Notes under the pieces: generated by a model
Databases searched by the model: none
The model's input: the letters and a program-made list of their open reading frames with translations, nothing else
What the model was told of the DNA's origin: nothing
In this document: one piece after another, positions 44,008-51,255 of the stretch
Position numbering within the stretch: the first letter of the stretch is position 1
Layout: each line of letters starts with the position of its first letter
Made by a program: the position numbers and the translations under genes
Source: a virus
Virus record (IMG/VR): IMGVR_UViG_3300020424_000002
Coordinates: 1-64,000 of that record
DNA length: 64,000 bases
Reading direction: 5' to 3' (one strand)

Positions 44008-45390
44008 TTATTCTCCCTCTACCTTTCTCCTTACTCCCCATGTTTCAATTGTTCTTTTCCCACTTGAAATGAAATATGCTTCATACTCAGGCCCTAATTG
44101 TCTTGCATAATTTTTGGCCATATGAGCAGCACTTTTACTAGTCCATGTTCTTTTTGCTAACTCAGCATCTTCTGTTGCCTCGTCTGTTGCTTTTTTATCA
44201 TTTACTTGGTCTTTTAAGTTTGTCTCAAAATCTCTTAATTCTTTTGCAACATCTTGTTCTCTACCTCTTGCATTTGCAGCCACTCTATCAATATATCTAA
44301 TTCTATCAATGTTGAGTATTTCTTGGAAAGACAAATTTAATATAACACCATTAGGATAATGTTGCATTGCAGAGTAATCATTTTGAGAAAAACCAGTATT
44401 ATCTTCGTCTTTTTGAGGGAATGACTCAATAAATGACATATCTTTACCACCAGAATAGTCCACATCACATGCAGTTAAGAAACAGTTTTGTGGATGTTCT
44501 ATGTGTCCTAATATAGGGCCTCTAAAGTCTATACTCCACTCTGCAGGCATTAACATTTGTCTTCTATTAGCACTCATAGACATTGGTAACATCATAGTCT
44601 TAAACCAATGTATTATTTTAGTAATTTCTTCTGCATCTGCTTTATTATATGGATTTAAACTAAATGAATAACTATGATTTCTAAATGTTACTCCTTGGAA
44701 TGTATTAAATTTAGGATTACCTGTGACTACTCCACTCTGTAGTTGTTCAAATGATACTAATCCTTCTCTTATTTTGTCGTATTGTTCTCCTAACATGGCT
44801 TTAAAATCTGTGCCTCTGAACTGAGATAAATCATTAACTGCAATATCAGCAAGACCAATATCTCTGACCTCATAATCAACATTGACTGCATCTTTGACAT
44901 TATTTGGAAAATACAACATAATAGTACATTCATCTGCACTATTATATTCTTTACCAGTATCTTTATCAATGTTTAAAGATAATCCATAATCATTAGGGTT
45001 TCCCACCCCTTGCGTCTTAGTTCCAGCAGCTAATCCAGCATGTGCTTTATGGATAGTTCTGAATATAATCCAGTTGTCAACAAATCTATTATCATCTGTA
45101 GGGAATCTCATTATTTCCCTACCTTCTGGTTTAACCTCTGATGTTATTTGTGCAATAGATTCACCTATGGCTTTTTCTGCTTTTGCTCTTCCTTCTGCAT
45201 TTAATAATGCTTCTTCTGTAATTTTAGATGGAATATTAGATAATTTAATACCTGTTTTCATTGCAATTAGGTCATCTAATGCACCACTTATTTTTGAATT
45301 AAATGATGCTCTTTGACCACCAAGTGCAGAGTTTAAGTCCTCTTTAATAGAACCAAGCAGTTTTGCTTTAAGGGATTTGAAAAAATTCAT
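44008..45390 (-). CDS. 48: Baseplate tail-tube cap protein, gp48-like
   Basis: 460 residues; T4 gp48 is 364. The conserved core lies in about residues 200-320: FNTFQGVTFRNHSYSFSLNP, then EITKIIHWFKTMMLPMSMSA, EWSIDFRGPILGHIEHPQNC. These are typical of gp48/gp54-family tube-fold proteins, which join baseplate and tail tube. The N-terminal 60 residues are helical (SLKAKLLGSIKEDL) and the C-terminus is long and charged. A TATAAATA lies 35 nt upstream. gp54 identity is less likely because a gp54 candidate is on the other strand. Confidence 0.75.
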   Translation of the reverse strand: MNFFKSLKAKLLGSIKEDLNSALGGQRASFNSKISGALDDLIAMKTGIKLSNIPSKITEEALLNAEGRAKAEKAIGESIAQITSEVKPEGREIMRFPTDDNRFVDNWIIFRTIHKAHAGLAAGTKTQGVGNPNDYGLSLNIDKDTGKEYNSADECTIMLYFPNNVKDAVNVDYEVRDIGLADIAVNDLSQFRGTDFKAMLGEQYDKIREGLVSFEQLQSGVVTGNPKFNTFQGVTFRNHSYSFSLNPYNKADAEEITKIIHWFKTMMLPMSMSANRRQMLMPAEWSIDFRGPILGHIEHPQNCFLTACDVDYSGGKDMSFIESFPQKDEDNTGFSQNDYSAMQHYPNGVILNLSFQEILNIDRIRYIDRVAANARGREQDVAKELRDFETNLKDQVNDKKATDEATEDAELAKRTWTSKSAAHMAKNYARQLGPEYEAYFISSGKRTIETWGVRRKVEGE

Positions 45391-45397
45391 ATAAATA
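45390..45397 (+). promoter_or_regulatory. Late promoter for gp4, overlapping the gp48-like start codon
   Basis: TATAAATA on the plus strand, 35 nt before the gp4 ATG. Its first base is the A of the divergent gp48-like ATG. It faces the minus-strand late promoter at 45433-45426. Confidence 0.65.
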
Positions 45398-45425
45398 TCT
45401 CTATAAGGTTAATGTATGTATAAGG

Positions 45426-45433
45426 TATTTATA
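45426..45433 (-). promoter_or_regulatory. Late promoter for gp48-like operon, overlapping the gp4 start codon
   Basis: TATAAATA on the minus strand, 35 nt before the gp48-like ATG. It overlaps the A of the gp4 ATG. The 44-bp region is an imperfect mirror of itself. Confidence 0.65.
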
Positions 45434-45864
45434 TGAGTTACAAGGGAAGATTCAAGCCAAAGAACTATAAAAAATATAAAGGTGACCCAACAAAAATTAC
45501 TTATCGTTCTATGTGGGAATTAAGGTTTATGAAGTATTGTGATAAGAATGATTCTATTCTAGAATGGAGTAGTGAAGAGATTATTATACCTTATCGTTCC
45601 ATTGATAATAAAGTCCATCGATATTATCCAGACTTTTGGATTAAATATAAGAACTTTGAGGGTAAGATAATTCAAGAAATAATAGAAGTTAAACCCAAAG
45701 CACAATGTGTAAGACCTAGTAAGAAAGGTAAACATTATGGTAAATATCTTCGTGAAGCAAGACGATATGCAATCAATGAGTCTAAATGGGATGCAGCGAG
45801 AGAGTTTTGTTTGGATAGAGGATATAAATTTAGAATATTAACCGAAGACCATCTAGTCAAATAG
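45433..45864 (+). CDS. 4: Head completion protein gp4
   Basis: 143 residues; T4 gp4 is 150. It resembles a PD-(D/E)XK endonuclease fold. Motifs are YKGDPTKITYRSMWELRFMK, ILEWSSEEIIIPY, VHRYYPDFWIKYK (catalytic-type Asp), IIEVKPKAQC (E-x-K) and WDAAREFCLDRGYKFRILTE, matching T4 gp4 almost block by block. In T4 the protein is needed for head maturation before tail joining. It starts the plus-strand block; a TATAAATA lies 35 nt upstream. Confidence 0.95.
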   Translation: MSYKGRFKPKNYKKYKGDPTKITYRSMWELRFMKYCDKNDSILEWSSEEIIIPYRSIDNKVHRYYPDFWIKYKNFEGKIIQEIIEVKPKAQCVRPSKKGKHYGKYLREARRYAINESKWDAAREFCLDRGYKFRILTEDHLVK

Positions 45865-45865
45865 C

Positions 45866-45904
45866 AAGAAAGACGAGGGTTCTTATGTTTCATTCGTCTT
45901 TCTT
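45866..45904. terminator. Perfect 11-bp hairpin after gp4
   Basis: AAGAAAGACGA (45866-45876) and TCGTCTTTCTT (45894-45904) form a perfect 11-bp stem with a 17-nt loop, directly after the gp4 stop (plus strand). There is no strong U-run on either strand, so it may be an RNA 3' end stabiliser or attenuator rather than a classical terminator. It also lies downstream of the convergent 85-residue gene. Confidence 0.5.
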
Positions 45905-46024
45905 AACTCTTCCAGACCTAGGGAAGGGAGCGACCACTTCATTATTCTCCTGTCTGGGATTATCCCCTACGACCTATGGGGTCACGCCGTTACTTTATTA
46001 TAAATCCATATCTCCAAACCTCAC
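45905..46024. other. Structured, GC-richer intergenic stretch between convergent genes
   Basis: Stems possible on the plus strand: CCAGAC/GTCTGG (45912-45917 with 45952-45957) and CCCC/GGGG (45964-45967 with 45978-45981). A 19-residue minus ORF (45942-45883, AGGAG 4 nt before the ATG, product starting MKWSLPSLGLEELR) crosses this region and the hairpin. It could be a small RNA, an mRNA 3' element or a micro-gene. None is proven. Confidence 0.35.
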
Positions 46025-46282
46025 TTAAATATCTGCTTTTTCTAACATTGAAAGAGGAACTCTGTATTGTTGACCTCTCATTTGAACAACCGCTTTCTTT
46101 AGTTTAATCTCGATGATTTTACCATAAGTTTTTTTAGTCTTTTGAACTACGAAAACACCATCACCTGCTTTGAAAGATGCCTTTGCAAGTGCATCCAATA
46201 TATCTTTACCAAAATTGTAAATTTCTGCTAACTGTTCTGGAGTTTTAATCTTTGACAGTTCTTTAATTAATGTTTTATTCAT
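46025..46282 (-). CDS. Moron-like small protein with SH3/KOW-like end
   Basis: 85 residues. An N-terminal helical half (ELSKIKTPEQLAEIYNFGK) is followed by a small beta barrel-like half (KAGDGVFVVQKTKKTYGKII then VVQMRGQQYRVPLSMLEKA), the pattern of a KOW or SH3-like nucleic-acid or protein binder. It is the only minus-strand gene inside the plus-strand late block. It has its own consensus sigma70 promoter 25 nt upstream and a GAGGAAAT ribosome site, so it is probably expressed early by host RNA polymerase. No family is recognised. Confidence 0.7.
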   Translation of the reverse strand: MNKTLIKELSKIKTPEQLAEIYNFGKDILDALAKASFKAGDGVFVVQKTKKTYGKIIEIKLKKAVVQMRGQQYRVPLSMLEKADI

Positions 46283-46306
46283 ATTTCCTCACTTAATTAC
46301 AAGAGT

Positions 46307-46336
46307 ATTATACAAAAATATGTACCTATCTGTCAA
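46307..46336 (-). promoter_or_regulatory. Consensus sigma70 promoter for the 85-residue gene
   Basis: TTGACA (46336-46331), an 18-nt spacer and TATAAT (46312-46307), all on the minus strand. Both hexamers are perfect. It overlaps the region of the divergent plus-strand late promoter. Confidence 0.75.
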
Positions 46337-46341
46337 AGTGG

Positions 46342-46349
46342 TATAAATA
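46342..46349 (+). promoter_or_regulatory. Late promoter 5 nt before a plus-strand ATG
   Basis: TATAAATA, 5 nt, then the ATG at 46355. It predicts a leaderless mRNA for the 194-residue protein. No Shine-Dalgarno sequence is present. Confidence 0.6.
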
Positions 46350-46354
46350 CATGT

Positions 46355-46939
46355 ATGGCAGGATTATTCGACAAGTTAGAAAGAGAAGCCTTTAGAGGTG
46401 GAATCCAAGCAAGGACTAAAGAGTCCATGAGATGGTTTAGAACTCGTGTCTCTCAAATAAAAGGTGTCAATAGAAACCAATTGATGAAAGATGCAAGAAA
46501 TAGAAAAAGGTTCATATATGGTGACATGTATATGTACATGTATGACCCTAAACATAAACGAACCTTACCTTATTATGATAGATTCCCTCTTACTATACCA
46601 ATAGAACCAGCAAAAGGTGGTTTTTTAGGGTTAAACTTGCATTATTTACCACATACATTGAGAGCTCAGTTTTTAGACCAATTATATGACCGAACAAATA
46701 ACACTAAGTATGACGAATCAACTAGATTTAATGTCACATATCAATTACTTAAAGGTATTAGTGGTAAACCATATTTTAAACCATGTGTAAAACATTATTT
46801 AACCAGTCAGATACGAAGCAGTTTTGCAATAGTAGACTCAGCAGATTGGGAGATTGCAATATTTCTACCAACTGAATCATTTAGAAAGTCTACTATGGAT
46901 AATGTCTGGAAAGAAAGTAGGAAGAAAATAGCAGGATGA
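46355..46939 (+). CDS. Conserved T4-like morphogenesis protein (possibly gp2-like)
   Basis: 194 residues. Core features are RKRFIYGDMYMYMYDPKHKR, LPYYDRFPLTIPIEP, GGFLGLNLHYLPHTLRAQFL and KPCVKHYLTSQIRSSF, then DWEIAIFLPTESF. The same string of motifs recurs in T4-like phages, sometimes with the label DNA end protector (gp2); I am not sure of that name. It is co-transcribed with the tube initiator, with the next gene's ATG overlapping its stop. A virion or head-tail joining role is likely. Confidence 0.65.
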   Translation: MAGLFDKLEREAFRGGIQARTKESMRWFRTRVSQIKGVNRNQLMKDARNRKRFIYGDMYMYMYDPKHKRTLPYYDRFPLTIPIEPAKGGFLGLNLHYLPHTLRAQFLDQLYDRTNNTKYDESTRFNVTYQLLKGISGKPYFKPCVKHYLTSQIRSSFAIVDSADWEIAIFLPTESFRKSTMDNVWKESRKKIAG

Positions 46940-47547
46940 AATTAGAAAGATTTAAAGCACAGATAGATAATTTGCAAAGACCCAATAGATATAATATATC
47001 AATGTTTGGCACTGGTGCAAAGACTGGTGGTCTATCAATCAGAGGATTAAAATGTGAATCTGCAACTATGCCAGGCAGAGGTTTCTTTACTCAAGAGGAA
47101 TCAGAATATGGGCCTAAAAGAGCAATCCCACACAAACCACAATATGACCAATTTGATTGTTCTTTTTATATGACAAACGATTTTGAAGAAAGAGAGTTGA
47201 TTGAATTGTGGCAATCACAAATAAATTCATTTCAAAGTGGTAATTTTCACAGTAAATTTCATGATGATTATACTGGAATTATATTACTAGAAATGTTAGA
47301 TAAAAATGATTTTGTTAATTACAGATGTATCATGACTGATGCATTTCCATTACAATTAGGTGTAATAAATGTAGGATATGAGAATACAGATGTAATGAAA
47401 TTTAACGCACAATTTAGATATAGATATTGGAATAGTGAATTTACTAATTCTAAACCATCTAACCTAATTACTGGTTATTTGGATAAATATTTTTCTAAAC
47501 TTGGAAACAAGGTAAGAGGTAAAATCGAAGATGCAATCTTTGATTAA
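46936..47547 (+). CDS. 54: Tail tube initiator-like protein (gp54/gp19 fold)
   Basis: 203 residues. The start FKAQIDNLQRPNRYNISMFG, the segments CESATMPGRGFFTQEES and FDCSFYMTNDFEERELIELW, and the last strand KFNAQFRYRYW follow the T4 gp54/gp19 tube-protein pattern; T4 gp54 is 320. It would form the first ring of the inner tube on the baseplate. Its ATG overlaps the previous stop by 4 nt. The exact T4 name is by fold pattern and context. Confidence 0.7.
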   Translation: MKLERFKAQIDNLQRPNRYNISMFGTGAKTGGLSIRGLKCESATMPGRGFFTQEESEYGPKRAIPHKPQYDQFDCSFYMTNDFEERELIELWQSQINSFQSGNFHSKFHDDYTGIILLEMLDKNDFVNYRCIMTDAFPLQLGVINVGYENTDVMKFNAQFRYRYWNSEFTNSKPSNLITGYLDKYFSKLGNKVRGKIEDAIFD

Positions 47548-47563
47548 TTGATAGGAGTATATT

Positions 47564-48289
47564 ATGGCATTACCTAAATTAAATACTATAGAGTATTTTT
47601 GTAAGTTACCTGTCTCTGGTAGAGAAGCAAAATACCGACCATTCACTGTAGGTGAACAAAAGGTATTACTTCAAGCACTAGAAGATGGAGAAGTTAAGAC
47701 GATATCTAACACTGTTGTCAACTTAGTTGACTCGTGTTGCACTTTAACTGAGTCGAAAGACACTGTTAGGGATTTATCGAATACAGACTTAGAGTACTTA
47801 TTCTTACAAGTAAGGATTAAGTCTGTTGGTGAAGTCACCAATGTAGTACTTGGTTGTGAAAACCAACCTACATGTGATGGACAATCTACTGTAGAAGTAG
47901 ATTTAACAAGTATTGATATTGAAGGAGAAATTAAGGATAATAAAATTATGTTAACAGATAGTGTTGGTGTAACTCTAAAAGTTCCTAATTTCAACGAAAT
48001 ACAAGCAACTATTGGAGATATAACTGAAATAGGTTCTAGTGACATATTCAGTGTATTAGCACAATCAATAGAATCTATATTTGATGCAGAAGAAGTCCAT
48101 AATAAAGGTGATTTTACAACCAAAGAGTTAAATGATTTTGTTAATGAATTATCTACAGAACAATTTAACAATATAATGGAATGGTTTAGTAGCTTACCAA
48201 AACTGATTAAGGATGTCGAATACAATTGCAGTAAATGTGGAACACCATGTAAGGTTAGGTTAGAAGGAATACAGAATTTTTTCGTCTAA
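47564..48289 (+). CDS. 26: Baseplate hub assembly protein gp26 (T4_baseplate family)
   Basis: 241 residues; T4 gp26 is 208. The start MALPKLNTIEYFCKLPVSG and KYRPFTVGEQKVLLQALEDG are the hallmark of the T4_baseplate family. A C-terminal zinc-ribbon-like pair (YNCSKCGTPC) follows. TAGGAG precedes the ATG. The sequence T TTT TTC (48277-48283) lies just before the stop, and a -1 shift there continues into a 63-codon frame, so a longer product of 303 residues is predicted. This is the type of arrangement used by tail assembly chaperones. Confidence 0.88.
   Translation: MALPKLNTIEYFCKLPVSGREAKYRPFTVGEQKVLLQALEDGEVKTISNTVVNLVDSCCTLTESKDTVRDLSNTDLEYLFLQVRIKSVGEVTNVVLGCENQPTCDGQSTVEVDLTSIDIEGEIKDNKIMLTDSVGVTLKVPNFNEIQATIGDITEIGSSDIFSVLAQSIESIFDAEEVHNKGDFTTKELNDFVNELSTEQFNNIMEWFSSLPKLIKDVEYNCSKCGTPCKVRLEGIQNFFV
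48277..48283 (+). promoter_or_regulatory. Slippery heptamer for -1 frameshift
   Basis: T TTT TTC in the gp26 frame, two codons before its TAA stop. Myophage P2 uses T TTT TTG in its tail chaperone pair. A -1 slip re-reads the C and enters the frame starting CGT at 48283. Confidence 0.65.
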
Positions 48290-48474
48290 CCCTTTCTCAT
48301 GAAACACTTGCAAATTATATTCAAACAAACTTTGGTTTAATCCAACATCATGGTTGGTCACTAAACGAACTGGATGATATGCATCCATGGGAAAGGGAAA
48401 TATATGTTTCCCTACTACTACAACATCTCGAAGAAGAGGAGTTGAAGTATAAACAAGCTCAAAATAAAAGATAG
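48283..48474 (+). CDS. -1 frame extension of gp26 (no own start codon)
   Basis: 63 codons: RLTLSHETLANYIQTNFGL, then HHGWSLNELDDMHPWEREIY and a Glu-rich helix (LLLQHLEEEELKYKQAQ). The frame opens after a stop at 48256 with no ATG or GTG start before the coding stretch; the first Met is in the middle. The HPWEREIY motif recurs in short phage proteins next to gp26. Expression as a gp26 fusion by -1 frameshift best explains it; a separate start cannot be fully excluded. Confidence 0.65.
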   Translation, partial: RLTLSHETLANYIQTNFGLIQHHGWSLNELDDMHPWEREIYVSLLLQHLEEEELKYKQAQNKR

Positions 48475-48483
48475 GAGAGTATT

Positions 48484-48867
48484 ATGAGTGATAGAGAAAA
48501 GTTTAGTGGTGACATGAGTCGTAATGAGGTTGAAATTGACCTCAGTAAATTTATGGAAATGGTCACTGAGAACAACGACCTCAAACAAAAAATATTTGAG
48601 TTAGAACATGATGACAAAAAAAATCCATGGCAAAAATGGATATTTCTTGCAAGAGCAGTAGATAGTTGGAGAATATGGCCTCGTGCATTTTTAAGTGTGT
48701 ACATATTCTTAATTTACTTCGTAGTAATGTGGTTCATAGGATTAGAAGCACCGACAATGGAACAGTCTGGTCTTATCAGTATTCTGGTAGGAGCTGGAGC
48801 TGCTTGGTTTGGACTGTATGTAAATAGTGCAGCTAAAGAACACGATTCAAATAACAATAGTAAATAA
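48484..48867 (+). CDS. Two-helix membrane protein, holin-like
   Basis: 127 residues. The N-terminal 55 residues are charged and helical. Two membrane segments follow (FLSVYIFLIYFVVMWFIGL, about 70-88, and LISILVGAGAAWFGLYVNS, about 98-116), then a polar tail ending in Asn and Ser. The DSWRIWPRAFLSVYIF stretch is found in similar phage proteins. Topology is like a class II holin, but it lies between gp26 and the tape measure, so a tail-related membrane role is also possible. TAGGAG precedes the ATG. Confidence 0.7.
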   Translation: MSDREKFSGDMSRNEVEIDLSKFMEMVTENNDLKQKIFELEHDDKKNPWQKWIFLARAVDSWRIWPRAFLSVYIFLIYFVVMWFIGLEAPTMEQSGLISILVGAGAAWFGLYVNSAAKEHDSNNNSK

Positions 48868-48870
48868 ATA
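48863..48870 (+). promoter_or_regulatory. Late promoter variant 5 nt before the tape measure ATG
   Basis: AATAAATA, one base off the consensus, 5 nt before the ATG at 48876, inside the end of the holin-like gene. It has the same spacing as the other leaderless candidates. Confidence 0.35.
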
Positions 48871-48875
48871 GTATT

Positions 48876-50813
48876 ATGGCAGAAGAACCTAAAGAAGTTG
48901 GAGCTGGGTTGGAAAAAATCTTCATGAATCGTATCGTGAAGCAAATAAAAGAATCCAATACAGAAAATACAATGACCCTTGCAGAAAAGATTGAGACTGC
49001 AATGGAAGGTATTTCTAATTTAAATGTTGCAGACACCAATAAATTAACCATGGCTACTAAAATGCAAGGTTCAATGGTCAAAGAATCAATAGATGACTTT
49101 ATAAATGAAAGTGGGATTGCAAATCTTACTAAAAATATAGACATTTTAGAATCAGACATATCTGATATGAAATCCACATTAGAAAAGAATGGTCAAGATA
49201 CCAATATATCTGCAATCAAAGAACTAGAGGAACAGAAAAGACAACTAGAAGAAATTCGTCAATATGGTAAAACTCTAAGTGGATTTGAAAGAAATGTTAT
49301 TAAAGTTTTTGGTGGTGGATTTGAAGAGTTAAAAAGGTCTGTTCAAGAAGGTGGTAACTTAACTGTTGCTGGAATTGCAACTTCATTTAAAGATAATCTT
49401 AGAGGAGACTTTGATAGAGTATTAAGTTTCTTTGGGCCTGCTGTTGGTATATTACAACAAATACCATTCCTTGGTACTATACTTACATTCATAGGACAAA
49501 GTATGAAATCAGTCTTGATTAGATTAGCAATGGCTGCCAAAGATAGAATATTTGGTAAAAAAACTGATAAGAAACGACTATCAATAGACGAAACTAATCT
49601 TAAAATAAATCAAAGGAATGTTAAACTTCAAGAACAACAATTAAGAACACAAAATAAAGCTGCAATATCTGGACAAACAGTTCTAGGTGGTGGAGATGAC
49701 CAACCAGTAGAAGCTGAAGGTGATGATGCAAAAGGTGGTGGTTCATTTAGAGCTGCATCTGTATTCTTAGGAGTTGCAGCTGCAATTGGTGGTGTTGCTG
49801 GTGCTGGATTATCTGCAGCTGCAGCTGGTATGAGTATATTTGCAAAAGGTGCTTTAAGATTTGCAGCTGCATTAGCAGTTGGTGGTCTTGCACTAGGTGT
49901 AGGGTTCACTGGTGTTTTTGGTGCATTTGCACTTGGTGAAAAGATGGGAGCATTCGATGGAATGGAAGCATTTGGTAAGGTCAATATGCTTAAAGTTCTT
50001 GGTAGTATGTTAGGTCTTGCAACTTTAATGGGAGTCTTAGGTTCAATTGTAACCTCTGGTATTGGTGCATTAATCATGGGAGCTGGTGCATTAGCAATCA
50101 TGGCTTTAGTAGGTACTTTGGTCTTGATGGGTAAAGGATTAGGTGAGTTTGCAGAGGGTATTTTACCTTTTGAAAAAATGAATATCCCTAGAATAAAAAC
50201 TAACATACAAGATATGGCAACTGTGGCTCCTGAGATTAAAGAATTAATGGATGCTGGTAGTGGTTCATTCTTTTCTTTTGGTGACCATCCTTTAAAGAAA
50301 CTTGCAGATGCATTAAGACCATATGAAGGTGATATGGGAAATGCAGCTGGAAATCTTAAAGAACTTAAAGGTGCATTAACAAATTTCGAATTACCTAAAA
50401 CAACTCTAGGAGAAGCATTGAGAGATTTCTTTGGTGTAGGTGCAATTGACCAATTAAATAGACTTGGAGAAATAGAAATAAAAGATGGACTAGGTGTTGA
50501 AATGTCTAGTCTTGGTAATGGTGTAAGTGTATTATCAAAGGCATTAAATAATTTAGATAGTACTAAAGTTGGACATTTAAAAGAACTATCAAATGCATTA
50601 GGTCGTATGAATAAAGTTGAGTTGAATTTTGGAACTGTTGGAATCCAGTCACCAACATTTACATCTGAAAATGGTGATATGACTGGTCAAACAGTTATTA
50701 ACAATGTAGTTTCAAATCCAATAAGTCAAAATAATACAACTATTAGACAAAGTTATATGGCAACTGGTTCTAAGGCAGTTCCTTCCCACATTCATTATAA
50801 TTCAATGAAGTAA
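48876..50813 (+). CDS. 29: Tail tape measure / hub protein, gp29-like
   Basis: 645 residues; T4 gp29 is 590. The N-terminal third is helical and charged (coiled coil, about 100-165). The middle (about 285-430) is a long run of Ala/Gly-rich hydrophobic helices (VFLGVAAAIGGVAGAGLSAA, ALIMGAGALAIMALVGTLVL) typical of tape measures that thread into the tube and membrane. The C-terminus has SPTFTSENGDMTGQTVINNV, a hub-anchoring type. Its length sets tail length. Order after gp26 agrees with T4 (26-29). It runs convergently up to the 75-residue gene. Confidence 0.8.
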   Translation: MAEEPKEVGAGLEKIFMNRIVKQIKESNTENTMTLAEKIETAMEGISNLNVADTNKLTMATKMQGSMVKESIDDFINESGIANLTKNIDILESDISDMKSTLEKNGQDTNISAIKELEEQKRQLEEIRQYGKTLSGFERNVIKVFGGGFEELKRSVQEGGNLTVAGIATSFKDNLRGDFDRVLSFFGPAVGILQQIPFLGTILTFIGQSMKSVLIRLAMAAKDRIFGKKTDKKRLSIDETNLKINQRNVKLQEQQLRTQNKAAISGQTVLGGGDDQPVEAEGDDAKGGGSFRAASVFLGVAAAIGGVAGAGLSAAAAGMSIFAKGALRFAAALAVGGLALGVGFTGVFGAFALGEKMGAFDGMEAFGKVNMLKVLGSMLGLATLMGVLGSIVTSGIGALIMGAGALAIMALVGTLVLMGKGLGEFAEGILPFEKMNIPRIKTNIQDMATVAPEIKELMDAGSGSFFSFGDHPLKKLADALRPYEGDMGNAAGNLKELKGALTNFELPKTTLGEALRDFFGVGAIDQLNRLGEIEIKDGLGVEMSSLGNGVSVLSKALNNLDSTKVGHLKELSNALGRMNKVELNFGTVGIQSPTFTSENGDMTGQTVINNVVSNPISQNNTTIRQSYMATGSKAVPSHIHYNSMK

Positions 50814-50817
50814 ACCT

Positions 50818-51045
50818 TCAAGTTAACCCCATATCTTTACCCCAAGGCCCTTCATAATTAGGTGAGGGATACTTATCCTTTCTTTTGTACTTAGTTTTAT
50901 CTCGATGGACTTGAGACTGTCCATGTTTAGGTGTCACCTTGCGTGACTTAACCTTTGGTTCTTTCTTACCAAATGCCTTTTCCCAATTATCCTCGAATTG
51001 TTTATCACTGACCACTGTAGGTCTCCTTTTAGAACCTTTTCCCAT
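50818..51045 (-). CDS. Small basic conserved phage protein (MGKGSKRRP type)
   Basis: 75 residues, Lys/Arg-rich. The start MGKGSKRRPTVV followed by NWEKAFGKKE recurs in many phage and some bacterial small proteins of unknown function. It probably binds nucleic acid. No clear ribosome site is seen, and the start overlaps a possible 40-residue frame. A TATAAATA lies 175 nt upstream at 51227-51220. It is convergent with the tape measure gene. Confidence 0.7.
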   Translation of the reverse strand: MGKGSKRRPTVVSDKQFEDNWEKAFGKKEPKVKSRKVTPKHGQSQVHRDKTKYKRKDKYPSPNYEGPWGKDMGLT

Positions 51046-51255
51046 AATTAATTAGAAGTGTTAAGAGCCCCTCAGTTATCCCGCTCGTTAACATGATATC
51101 CTCTGCCGCTGTCGATATCTTACCACGATTATGTACCCAAACCTCAACCATCCTACTTGGTACATTCTCTGAGTCAAGTGGTAACTCAGCCCCCTAAGTC
51201 AATCCTTTAGTGCATAGTATATTTATAATTCAAATAACTTAGGATTGACAATCCT
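51029..51255 (-). other. Structured region between gp32 and the 75-residue gene, with possible small ORF
   Basis: About 209 bp without a clear gene, richer in G+C. It has the hairpin AGGATT/AATCCT (51241-51255) at the gp32 stop, an inverted repeat GTCAATCCT/AGGATTGAC (51198-51206 with 51241-51249) flanking a late promoter, and a hairpin CTGAGT/ACTCAG (51169-51189). A minus frame of 54 codons is open through it; its only ATG (51151) gives 40 residues (MVEVWVHNRGKIS, then TAAEDIMLTSGITEG) ending at 51029, overlapping the next start. It may be a remnant gene or an RNA leader. Confidence 0.35.
51220..51227 (-). promoter_or_regulatory. Late promoter downstream of gp32
   Basis: TATAAATA on the minus strand, after the gp32 stop. 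A transcript would carry a 160-170 nt structured leader before the 75-residue gene. Confidence 0.45.

Noticed and set aside
45865-45999. Plus-strand frame running on after gp4 as a possible frameshift extension
   Set aside because: There is no slip site at the gp4 end and no start codon; the hairpin there explains the sequence better.
47671-48225. 184-codon minus-strand frame opposite gp26
   Set aside because: gp26 on the plus strand has a clear family match and ribosome site; the antisense frame has neither.
49628-50206. 192-codon minus-strand frame opposite the tape measure
   Set aside because: It is the antisense of an Ala/Gly-rich helix region, giving Pro/Ala-rich sequence with no start signal.
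51100-51200. tRNA-like folding
   Set aside because: Stems exist, but no acceptor, D and T arms of tRNA size and no GTTCGA-type T loop are present.
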